Virus record (IMG/VR): IMGVR_UViG_3300024299_000645
Coordinates: 62,001-126,000 of that record
DNA length: 64,000 nt
Origin: a virus
Reading direction: 5' to 3' (one strand)
Within the stretch, counting starts at the first letter, position 1. Each line of letters starts with the position of its first letter. The notes below the pieces were generated by a model that had not been told where the DNA came from, searched no databases, and saw only the letters and a list, made by a program, of their open reading frames with translations. The position numbers and the translations under genes are program-made. Of this stretch, positions 41,847-49,124 are shown piece by piece.

Positions 41847-42782
41847 ATGTCGTTTGCAGATATGAAGAAAAAAAGAGGTTCCTCATTAAGCCACCTCAGC
41901 GAAGAGCTTAATAAAATCAACAATCCCGGATTTGGTGTAGATGAACGTTTTTGGAAAGCCGACTTAGATAAGGCTGGAAACGGTTATGCAGTCATCAGAT
42001 TCTTGCCCCCTATTGAAGGAGAAGATCTTCCTTGGGTTCGTGTTTTCAATCATGGTTTTCAAGGACCAGGTGGATGGTATATTGAAAACAGTCTTACTAC
42101 TCTTGGTAAGAAGGATCCAGTTTCTGAATATAATTCAGGTCTTTGGGCTACAGGTGTAGAAGCGAATAAAGATATTGTTCGTAAACAGAAAAGACGTTTG
42201 ACTTATTATGCCAATATTATGGTAGTTGAAGATTCAAAGCGTCCTGAAAATGAAGGGAAAGTTTTCCTTTTTAAATTCGGGAAGAAGATCTTTGATAAAG
42301 TCAATGATCAGATGAATCCTCAGTTTGAGGACGAAACACCTGTTAATCCTTTTGATTTCTGGGAAGGAGCGAACTTCAAATTGAAGATTCGTAAGGTAGA
42401 AGGCTTTACAAATTATGATAAAGCTGAATTTGCTGCTCCTACACCATTGTCAGAAAATGACGAAGACATGGAAAGGATTTGGAAACAACAGTATTCACTT
42501 CAAGACTTTTTGAAGCCTGATAACTTCAAGTCATATGAAGAATTATCCTCACGTTTAAATAAAGTTCTTGGTAAAGGAATTGATCCTTCCATGCAGAGAG
42601 CTGAAGATACAGTGATAGGTCCTGTTGATCATACTAGTGTACCTTTTGATGGTGGAGTTCCTAATAGGCCTGCACCGCAACCAACTGTAAGTGCTCAAAA
42701 TGATAATTTGGATCAGGGTAGTATGGATTCTGGAGAAGGAGATACTCTTTCTTACTTTGCTAAATTAGCTGAAGAAGAATAA
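41847..42782 (+). CDS. 32: Single-stranded DNA-binding protein gp32
   Basis: A 311-residue homologue of T4 gp32 (301). It has the basic N-terminal region (MKKKRGSS), NHGFQGPGGWYIEN, RLTYYANIMVVED, PENEGKVFLFKFGKKIFDK, NPFDFWEGANFKLKI and an acidic C-terminal tail ending SYFAKLAEEE. It coats replicating ssDNA and recruits gp59 and polymerase. It has no cysteine at all, so the Cys/His zinc site of T4 gp32 is absent. It has its own sigma70-type promoter and a terminator behind it. Confidence 0.95.
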   Translation: MSFADMKKKRGSSLSHLSEELNKINNPGFGVDERFWKADLDKAGNGYAVIRFLPPIEGEDLPWVRVFNHGFQGPGGWYIENSLTTLGKKDPVSEYNSGLWATGVEANKDIVRKQKRRLTYYANIMVVEDSKRPENEGKVFLFKFGKKIFDKVNDQMNPQFEDETPVNPFDFWEGANFKLKIRKVEGFTNYDKAEFAAPTPLSENDEDMERIWKQQYSLQDFLKPDNFKSYEELSSRLNKVLGKGIDPSMQRAEDTVIGPVDHTSVPFDGGVPNRPAPQPTVSAQNDNLDQGSMDSGEGDTLSYFAKLAEEE

Positions 42783-42793
42783 TCATTCATTTA

Positions 42794-42822
42794 GTGGTCA
42801 TCTACTGGGTGACCACCTTTTT
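42794..42822 (+). terminator. Rho-independent terminator after gp32
   Basis: Stem GTGGTCA (42794-42800) with TGACCAC (42810-42816), 9-base loop, then CTTTTT. It ends the gp32 transcript. The stem overlaps the last codons of the convergent tape-measure gene on the other strand. Confidence 0.75.
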
Positions 42823-45105
42823 CAATGAATCTTTTCGTGAACTAGTATCAAGGTCAGTCTGGAGGACGATGCCTTCGGTTTTGGTGGTGACTACTGAATT
42901 ATCTACTACATTTACTGGTTGTCTATCTCTTTCTTGTCTTGCTAATTCCCTCTCTTCTTTTCTTTTTCTCTCCTCGGCCGCCACAAGTCTTTTATATGCT
43001 TCTGGATCATCTTTTTCCATTTTAGCCATTTGGTAATGTTTTGAATCTTTACCGAAAATTCCTTTGGCTGCCTTTTTCCCTAAAAATCCCATATCCATCA
43101 TCAACCTCGCAATAAATTGGGGAATTCTTCGGACGAAGGCAAAGACTGGTTCTAGAACATGATCGTAAATTGCATCGGTTGCCATTGTAAATAATTTTTT
43201 GATACCAGTAAATAAAGAAAAGTTACCATCTTTATCTCTTAGATTTTTATCAATAAATGCTACTGCATTTTTAAAATCGAATTTTTTTAATATCCAAGCA
43301 ACTGCTTCACCTAATAGGTTTGGTATAGCAAACAATACATCGTCGAATACAGACTCTATACCGGCCCCTATTGCGCCTGTAATACCACCTTCTTTATATC
43401 CATCTACAATATTACTTATTACATCAAACGCAGAAAAAAGGAACCCAATAGGAATGAATACCTTACCAATAACTTTTGCGATCTTACCTACAAAACCTAA
43501 AATGTCTTTTAAGGGTTTGATCCAATCAGTTAAAGGAGCAATTATACCTGAAAACGTTTTTGCGGCTTTTGTAAGAATGCCGTCTTTAGGTCCGAATGCA
43601 CCTTTGAATGAATCTCTAAAAGAATTAAAAGTTTTAATTGGATGAGCTAATGCTTCTGCATTTAAAAATCCAAGAGCACCAAAGTTAAGTACGTTTACTA
43701 ATTTGAAAAACCCTTTAGTAATTTTTAACATAGTACCAAAGATATTATCAATGGCAGTTAAGAATCCAGTCTTTACTTGCATCAACTTACTACCTTCAGC
43801 AAACATTGGCATCTTAAAGAATGCTCCAAACCTTGTACTAAATCCTGCTTTTGCTTTTACTATGCCTTCAGCAACATCATCACCTATATTGAAAATTTTA
43901 GTTTTCAATTTAGAAAACATACCTTGTTTTTTAATGACAAGGTCATCAACTTTTGCAGGATCTAATCCTAACATTTTTATAATACTGGAGTTGAATTTTG
44001 TTTTAGCTAGTTTACCTGCATCTGCCGCTTCGTCACTTATTTCTAATATATTAGCGTGCTTCTTCAAGAACTTTATTTTAGCTGCGTCGGATAATCCTTC
44101 TGCATCAGCAGCAAAAGCCAACATCTTAGATTGGGATTTTAGAAACTTTAGTTTATCTTTTTGAATACCGTCAGTATGGTCAGCCATCCATGCTAACATT
44201 TTAGATTGCTTTTTCAAAAAGCCGGCTTTATCAGCAGCGGACATATCTTCAGCTGTATTCATCCACTTCAACATATTCGTCTGAGCATTGAAGAACTTCA
44301 ATTTATTTGCATCTGTTAATTTTTCAGCATCAGTAGCCCATGAAGCTAGTCTACCTAGAGTTTTAGTAAAGTTGTTTTTTTGAGCGAGCGCAAATTTGTC
44401 TGTGTCTGGGCCAAATTTTAAAAACTTTCCTATATCATCTGCAAATCCAGCCTTTTGTTTAGCAAGTTCATTAGGAAATTTTTGTTCAAAACCAAAGTAC
44501 TTTTTTAAATTAAACCACATACCACTTTTGGTTTTTCCTAAATCTTTAACATCTCCAGGAGGAAATCCTAAGGCACCTTTGATTTTATCAAAAAAAGATG
44601 TCCTATGAATTTTCATATTATCAAGTAATTTTGTGAACTGATCGCCAGTAAAAAAAGCTGTTATCGAATCTTTAAATAATGCTAATCCGGCTATAGCCGC
44701 ACCGCCGAGTCCGGCAGCTAATCCACCCCAACTAAAATCTAAGCCACCTAAGGATGGTGCTCCACCTCCTCCACCACCTTTATCTTTATCTTTAGCTAAA
44801 CGAGCGGCTTCCATTGCTGCTTCTAATCGCTTTCGTTCAGCATCTTTAATAAAGTCAAGGTATTCAGCAAAGAGATCGGCAGTTCTAAATGTGTTAGCTT
44901 CGACTGATTGTAATAAATTATTACTCATATCGCCCATGCGAATTGAGTTAGACCAATATTGTGTCTGCGCATCAAATGAATCTTTCATTTGATTTACAAA
45001 CATGCCGCTAGAAATAGCATCTGCTCCTAATTGTGAAGACACCTCATCTTGCCATTTTTTACGGGCAGCATGTTCTTTTGGATCTGTTTTTACTGTCTCA
45101 GCCAT
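42802..45105 (-). CDS. Tail tape-measure protein (gp29-like)
   Basis: A 767-residue protein, longer than T4 gp29 (590). Tape-measure traits: a charged helical N-terminus, a glycine-rich stretch (GGGGGGAPSLGG) followed by the hydrophobic GLAAGLGGAAIAGLALF, and a long hydrophobic region near residues 550-600 with VFIPIGFLFSAFDVI and AIPNLLGEAVAWIL. Five ~25-residue tandem repeats lie in the middle (44020-44395). The upstream gp26-like gene with its frameshift is the diagnostic neighbour. Length sets tail length. It is the last gene in the leftward operon. Confidence 0.75.
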   Translation of the reverse strand: MAETVKTDPKEHAARKKWQDEVSSQLGADAISSGMFVNQMKDSFDAQTQYWSNSIRMGDMSNNLLQSVEANTFRTADLFAEYLDFIKDAERKRLEAAMEAARLAKDKDKGGGGGGAPSLGGLDFSWGGLAAGLGGAAIAGLALFKDSITAFFTGDQFTKLLDNMKIHRTSFFDKIKGALGFPPGDVKDLGKTKSGMWFNLKKYFGFEQKFPNELAKQKAGFADDIGKFLKFGPDTDKFALAQKNNFTKTLGRLASWATDAEKLTDANKLKFFNAQTNMLKWMNTAEDMSAADKAGFLKKQSKMLAWMADHTDGIQKDKLKFLKSQSKMLAFAADAEGLSDAAKIKFLKKHANILEISDEAADAGKLAKTKFNSSIIKMLGLDPAKVDDLVIKKQGMFSKLKTKIFNIGDDVAEGIVKAKAGFSTRFGAFFKMPMFAEGSKLMQVKTGFLTAIDNIFGTMLKITKGFFKLVNVLNFGALGFLNAEALAHPIKTFNSFRDSFKGAFGPKDGILTKAAKTFSGIIAPLTDWIKPLKDILGFVGKIAKVIGKVFIPIGFLFSAFDVISNIVDGYKEGGITGAIGAGIESVFDDVLFAIPNLLGEAVAWILKKFDFKNAVAFIDKNLRDKDGNFSLFTGIKKLFTMATDAIYDHVLEPVFAFVRRIPQFIARLMMDMGFLGKKAAKGIFGKDSKHYQMAKMEKDDPEAYKRLVAAEERKRKEERELARQERDRQPVNVVDNSVVTTKTEGIVLQTDLDTSSRKDSLKKVVTQ
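44020..44395 (-). repeat. Tandem ~25-residue repeats in tape measure
   Basis: About five consecutive units of about 75 bases. Translated units read KLKFFNAQTNMLKWMNTAED, AGFLKKQSKMLAWMADHTDG, KLKFLKSQSKMLAFAADAEG and KIKFLKKHANILEISDEA, with a diverged first unit. Such repeats can change tail length by unequal recombination. Confidence 0.7.
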
Positions 45106-46008
45106 GTCTTTGTCTTTCTTCTTCCATACGTTGATTTTCTTCTTCTATATGTTCAATTAAGAGGGCAATATAAAGGTCTCTTTCGTAACACATCATATTT
45201 TCTATCTCAGTCAAACTCCATTTATGATTCTGTATTAGAGAAAAAATGGTTTTATAATAGTTAACTAAACTATTGTGACTGAGTATTAACCGAAAAAAGC
45301 CTGTAGCCCCTCCAAGGCTACCTTGTCTTTTTTACCACATTTTTCGCACTGCCAAGATACTTCATGTCTTAATTTAGGCATGGTATTAAAATAAGCAACA
45401 ATCTTACCAAATTGATTTTGATTTAGACTGTAAATAAAATCTTCTAATTCTTGTTCGGTACTATTTTTAATATCATGATATTCTTCTTTATCATATATTC
45501 CAGCAATACATGCTTTGGTAATTTGAAAGATAGAATCCATTTGAGATTCCTCTGCTGGTCTTGTCATTCTATCAATATCTGGATATCTTAATTGCACTGA
45601 TATTTTATCATCAAGTTTAACCAGATCTTTATGGTCTTTATTAATATGTAATTTAATATCATTACAATTAATTTCAACTTGTGTGGTGCCATTACACCCA
45701 TCTTTTTCATCAGCTGTTGGGTGTCTCATCCCAACTGTTATCAATTCACCTACTGAGCGCGCTCGTAAATTTAAAAATAACATTTCAACATCAAATGCTG
45801 GTAGGTCATTTGTAACAAGATCCTCATCAAGGCAACAATTTTTAATAATTTGTTTAGTTGCAGTGACAATATCTTGCGTATCTCCACCTTCAAGTGCTGT
45901 TAATAAAATCTTTTCTTCTTTAACAAGAAAAGGTCTATATTTAACCGGCCTATCTACGCTATGTAATTTGATCGTATAGGTCGGATTATCTATTACTGGT
46001 AAACTCAT
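45098..46008 (-). CDS. Frameshifted gp26-gp51-like tape-measure chaperone (long form)
   Basis: Predicted -1 frameshift product of about 303 residues: the 239 codons through TTC at 45292, then 64 codons in the -1 frame to TGA 45098-45100. The shifted part contains WSLTEIENMMCYERDLYIAL and an acidic EEENQRMEEERQ end, typical of tape-measure chaperone extensions (lambda gpGT, T4 gp51-like). The -1 frame is open right from the slippery site and overlaps the tape-measure ATG by 8 bases. T4 encodes gp26 and gp51 as separate genes. Confidence 0.65.
45286..46008 (-). CDS. 26: Baseplate hub/tape-measure chaperone gp26-like (short form)
   Basis: A 240-residue protein similar to T4 gp26 (208), needed for hub and tape-measure assembly. 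It contains FLVKEEKILLTALEGGD, DLPAFDVEMLFLNLRARSVG, VQLRYPDIDRM, FIYSLNQNQFGKIV and a C-terminal zinc-like WQCEKCGKKDK. A good ribosome-binding site (TTGGAG) lies before the ATG. The gene ends at TAA 45286-45288, just after a slippery site that allows the longer form at 45098-46008. Confidence 0.8.
   Translation of the reverse strand: MSLPVIDNPTYTIKLHSVDRPVKYRPFLVKEEKILLTALEGGDTQDIVTATKQIIKNCCLDEDLVTNDLPAFDVEMLFLNLRARSVGELITVGMRHPTADEKDGCNGTTQVEINCNDIKLHINKDHKDLVKLDDKISVQLRYPDIDRMTRPAEESQMDSIFQITKACIAGIYDKEEYHDIKNSTEQELEDFIYSLNQNQFGKIVAYFNTMPKLRHEVSWQCEKCGKKDKVALEGLQAFFG
45292..45298 (-). promoter_or_regulatory. Slippery heptamer for -1 frameshift (T TTT TTC)
   Basis: Minus-strand reading ends GCT TTT TTC GGT TAA. 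The heptamer T TTT TTC fits X XXY YYZ, with tandem slippage of two Phe tRNAs. It lies two codons before the zero-frame stop (one codon, GGT, then TAA), and the -1 frame then stays open for 64 codons. Confidence 0.65.
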
Positions 46009-46028
46009 AATATCTCCAATTCAATAAA

Positions 46029-46556
46029 TTATATCGTGGTCCATTTATGACATGCAAAGCTCACATTAAACTGACCAAGTGTGTTATTTGAATCCCATCC
46101 TAACGTGGTGGCATCAACGTTTATTGGGAATGTATCCATATATTTAGTACCTGTTGTTGCTTCTTCTTCACTAATCGATTCATTGGATTGATCAAATGCC
46201 AACACAGTTATATCGCCTTTATAATCATCAAAATATTTCATATTTCCGGTTTCAGTTGGAACACAAAAATCCATCCATTTAATAAAAAAGTTTCTGGCTT
46301 CCCATGCATTAGTAATGATAAATTGTAATTGATATTCAGTGTAAGTATTTTCTCTTGCCATTTTACGAACAGGGCCATAATGTTTCAAATCTGAAGTAGC
46401 TATTGTTCTCGCACCTAAGGGAGCCTGATTACAAAAGAAAGTAAGTCCTGCAGGCAAATGAACCTTACTCGGTGGTTTTATTTTCGCCACGAATCTATTC
46501 ATTGGGGCTATACCACCCGCCTCATCCAATTTAGCTAAAAAATCTGTCGTATTCAT
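46029..46556 (-). CDS. Tail-tube-like baseplate protein (gp54/gp19-type candidate)
   Basis: A 175-residue protein. GIAPMNRFVAKIKPP, LTFFCNQAPLGARTIATSDL, TYTEYQLQFIITNAWEARNF and a C-terminal TLGWDSNNTLGQFNVSFAC fit the tail-tube fold shared by T4 gp19, gp48 and gp54. T4 gp54 ends with a similar D..N....F-x-V-x-F-A pattern. gp54 caps the hub to start the tube; tube protein gp19 is the alternative. AAGGA lies before the ATG. Its start overlaps the stop of the next gene upstream by 4 bases. Confidence 0.5.
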   Translation of the reverse strand: MNTTDFLAKLDEAGGIAPMNRFVAKIKPPSKVHLPAGLTFFCNQAPLGARTIATSDLKHYGPVRKMARENTYTEYQLQFIITNAWEARNFFIKWMDFCVPTETGNMKYFDDYKGDITVLAFDQSNESISEEEATTGTKYMDTFPINVDATTLGWDSNNTLGQFNVSFACHKWTTI

Positions 46557-47158
46557 AAGGTCCTTATCATTGCTTGACTATCCATCCAGACTTCAGATTT
46601 ATCAGCTTTTCTAAAATCTTCAACAGGTAAATGTATTGCTGTAGCCCATTCATCAGCAGGAACATGTATAAATGTGCCTGAAGAGTATGTTATATCGTAT
46701 TTATGTATGGTTGGTTTAACTTCTTTATATCTAACAAAAGGTCTTATGTCGCTGTAAGAAATGTCTATATAAGTTCTTGAAGTATCCTCATTTAAATTAA
46801 TCCGGACAATTAATTTTTTCATCAATGCTTCTCTTAAATGATGCGGCAGATAATGAAAATTTATTCCTACAAAACCTCTTGACCAAGCTTCAATTGGAAT
46901 AACTAACGGAAACCTATCATAATATTTTAATTTATTTTTATGCTTGGGATCATAGTTCATAAAATACATATGACCCATTTGTATTCTGTTTTCGCCTCTA
47001 GCTAAACGAGCTTGTTCTCTGGTACCTTCTGATATAATTTTATATGGATCTTTAATTCCGCGCGATCTACCGACGGTTAATTCCTGACGAAGGGTATTAA
47101 ATTTATCCCTCAACCATACAATTGCTTCATCTGCTAGTTTTGTTAGTTTTAGTGCCAT
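46553..47158 (-). CDS. Candidate DNA end protector gp2-like protein
   Basis: A 201-residue protein with MGHMYFMNYDPKHKNKLKYY, DRFPLVIPIEAWSRG, FVGINFHYLPHHLREALM and YKEVKPTIHKYDITYSS. I recall this Y-D-P-K...Y-D-R-F-P-L...G-F-x-G-x-N-x-H-Y-L-P pattern in marine myophage proteins annotated as DNA end protector (gp2), but this is not certain. In T4, gene 2 lies next to gene 4, and here the gp4-like gene is the immediate neighbour, which supports the call. It begins 3 bases from that gene. Confidence 0.4.
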   Translation of the reverse strand: MALKLTKLADEAIVWLRDKFNTLRQELTVGRSRGIKDPYKIISEGTREQARLARGENRIQMGHMYFMNYDPKHKNKLKYYDRFPLVIPIEAWSRGFVGINFHYLPHHLREALMKKLIVRINLNEDTSRTYIDISYSDIRPFVRYKEVKPTIHKYDITYSSGTFIHVPADEWATAIHLPVEDFRKADKSEVWMDSQAMIRTL

Positions 47159-47161
47159 GTA

Positions 47162-47605
47162 TTATTTAGATAATAATTGATCCTCGGTTAATATAACAAA
47201 TTTCCAATTTTTCTTTTTGCAAACTGCACTTGCTGCTTTCCACTTTGCTTCATTAACCCCATATCTTTTCATTTCTAATAAAAATCTACCAGTTTTTCGT
47301 TTTCTGCCGGTATCTTTAGGGGGAACAGTTTGTTTCTTAGGTTTTATTTCAATTAAGGAAATTTCTATAAGACCGTCATGTTTTTTAGTTTTTACCCAAA
47401 AGTCTGGATAGTATTTGTGTATTCTTCTATCAAGTGGGGATCTATATGGAATTACTACTTCTTCACTAGCCCATTTAATAATACTTGGATTCTCATCACA
47501 ATACACCATAAAGCGTCTTTCCCACAAACTTCTATAAATTATCTTAGTGGGATCACCTTTATATTTGCTTCGATTTTTAGGTTTATACTTTCCTTTATAA
47601 GCCAT
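47162..47605 (-). CDS. 4: Head completion protein gp4-like nuclease
   Basis: A 147-residue protein, like T4 gp4 (150). YRSLWERRFMVYCDENPSII, EEVVIPYRSPLDRRIHKYY, PDFWVKTKKHDGLIE and LIEIKPKKQTVPP give the P-D/E-x-K style nuclease core (Asp in YPDFWV, E-x-K in LIEIKPK). gp4 completes the packaged head before tail joining. A minus-strand late promoter (47640-47647) lies upstream. Confidence 0.8.
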   Translation of the reverse strand: MAYKGKYKPKNRSKYKGDPTKIIYRSLWERRFMVYCDENPSIIKWASEEVVIPYRSPLDRRIHKYYPDFWVKTKKHDGLIEISLIEIKPKKQTVPPKDTGRKRKTGRFLLEMKRYGVNEAKWKAASAVCKKKNWKFVILTEDQLLSK

Positions 47606-47615
47606 ATCAATTCGT

Positions 47616-47623
47616 TATAAATA
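47616..47623 (+). promoter_or_regulatory. T4-type late promoter for gp48 onward
   Basis: Exact TATAAATA on the plus strand, 48 bases before the gp48-like start at 47671. It would drive the rightward baseplate operon. Confidence 0.65.
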
Positions 47624-47639
47624 ATTTAATATATTAGGC

Positions 47640-47647
47640 TATTTATA
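47640..47647 (-). promoter_or_regulatory. T4-type late promoter for gp4 and the leftward operon
   Basis: Plus-strand TATTTATA, which is TATAAATA on the minus strand, 35 bases before the gp4-like start. It faces the plus-strand promoter at 47616-47623, so the 5' ends of the two transcripts would overlap slightly. Confidence 0.6.
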
Positions 47648-47670
47648 CAAGAATAACAGGAATTTTTTAC

Positions 47671-48561
47671 ATGGCAATTTCAGACACAGAAAAAAATTTA
47701 CAATATCCATCTGACTTAATGAAGACAACCGAACAACATTGGGTGGAGTTTACGGCCTATCCTGCGCTCTTTGGAGGAAAATATTCTCCAACATCAGATT
47801 TTTCAATAGCTCTTCCAATGAGTGCCCAAGCAATGATTAGTACTTCTGAAGCTATATACGCTGAACAAGAGGGATTAGGAACCGTATTATCTGAAACGGC
47901 CGGTAAGGTTGCAGGTGGTTTAAAGCCATGGTTTACATCGGGCAAAGGCATAGAAAAAAATGTTGCAACTACTTTAGCTGGAATTACAAAGGATATGAAT
48001 CAAAGTACTGGTGAAAGTGTAGCAGAACATGGCGTCGCACAAATGATAAGGAAAAATGATTTTTTAAAAAGAGCTGCCGGTGGTTTAAATGTTGCTATTA
48101 ATCCTAAAATGTCTTTATTATATCAAGGACCTGGAAAGTTTAGAAAATTTACTTTTGAATTTCCCATGATAGCAAAATCAGCAGGTGAATCGGACATGAT
48201 ACAAGGTATTATAAAGAGATTTAGAATGGCAACATTACCAGGTTACACAGATTCTCATGTAACTAACGCCCAGACTTCTACGGGATCCGAAGCAAAAAGA
48301 GGAGCCGGATCAAACTTTTTTACATTTCCAAGTAAATTCAAAATTCATTTTGGTCACGGTGGAGGAACAGGAAGTTCGCTACAAGGGAAGGAAACACCCT
48401 TTAAAATAGCAGATAGTGTATGTAATGCTTGTGTGGTTAATTATGCCGCTGCCGGTATTCCATTCTTTTTTGAGAATAATCACCCGTTTGAAGTTAAGAT
48501 GACCCTTACATTTACAGAAACAATAATTATGACCAAAGAGTTGGTCAATAATGGATTTTAA
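47671..48561 (+). CDS. Baseplate tail-tube cap gp48-like protein
   Basis: A 296-residue protein. HWVEFTAYPALFGG, FPMIAKSAGESDMIQGIIKR, NFFTFPSKFKIHFGHGGG and a C-terminal PFEVKMTLTFTETIIMTKEL match the pattern of T4 gp48, which tops the baseplate and starts the tail tube. T4 gp48 is 364 residues. Its position before gp53 is consistent with marine T4-like gene order. gp48 and gp54 are related folds, so the choice between them is provisional. Confidence 0.6.
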   Translation: MAISDTEKNLQYPSDLMKTTEQHWVEFTAYPALFGGKYSPTSDFSIALPMSAQAMISTSEAIYAEQEGLGTVLSETAGKVAGGLKPWFTSGKGIEKNVATTLAGITKDMNQSTGESVAEHGVAQMIRKNDFLKRAAGGLNVAINPKMSLLYQGPGKFRKFTFEFPMIAKSAGESDMIQGIIKRFRMATLPGYTDSHVTNAQTSTGSEAKRGAGSNFFTFPSKFKIHFGHGGGTGSSLQGKETPFKIADSVCNACVVNYAAAGIPFFFENNHPFEVKMTLTFTETIIMTKELVNNGF

Positions 48562-49121
48562 TGTCTTATTTTAGTTATTTACCAAAAGTAGAATATAATA
48601 TAACAAAAAGTAAATATTTTGAGACCTCAACTGCTGTTGATATATTTGTTAGAAATTTAATAAAACAGAACGTTATAGATAAAGGCGTAACGTTTGATCT
48701 ACATACTATTGGAGACGGTGAAAGACCGGATATAACATCATTCTTGATTTATGGAGATGTTAAATATGATTGGATTATATTTTTAGCAAATAGGATGTTT
48801 AATCCTTATTTTGATTGGCCTTTGAGCAGTCAAGATTTTAGAAAATTACTTCAAAGTAAATATGGTACAGCTGAACGCGCAAGAAAAGTTATTCATGAAT
48901 ATCATCAAATTATACAGCCAGCAACAGATTCTGTAAGAGAAATAAAAGTTGTAGTTGATAATGAAACATGGTCATCTTTAAATGATTCGGAAAGAAGTCG
49001 AATAACAAAATATGATTATGAATTTAAAATAAATGAAAGAAATAGACAAATTAAAATAATTGATAAACAATATATTGAAAGTATTTTTAAAGAAGCTCAA
49101 TCAAAACGATATGGAACGTAA
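48561..49121 (+). CDS. 53: Baseplate wedge protein gp53
   Basis: A 186-residue protein similar in length to T4 gp53 (196). YFSYLPKVEYNITKSKYFET, VDIFVRNLIKQNV, DGERPDITSFLIYGDVKYDW and FLANRMFNPYFDWPLSSQDF are characteristic. gp53 joins wedge subunits to the hub. The stop and start are coupled to neighbours (1-base overlap before, 3-base gap after). Confidence 0.85.
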   Translation: MSYFSYLPKVEYNITKSKYFETSTAVDIFVRNLIKQNVIDKGVTFDLHTIGDGERPDITSFLIYGDVKYDWIIFLANRMFNPYFDWPLSSQDFRKLLQSKYGTAERARKVIHEYHQIIQPATDSVREIKVVVDNETWSSLNDSERSRITKYDYEFKINERNRQIKIIDKQYIESIFKEAQSKRYGT

Positions 49122-49124
49122 AGT

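Noticed and set aside
43199-44164. Plus-strand open frames of 148 and 153 codons
   Set aside because: They are antisense to the tape-measure gene and have low-complexity Ser/Ile/Pro-rich products with no start signal.
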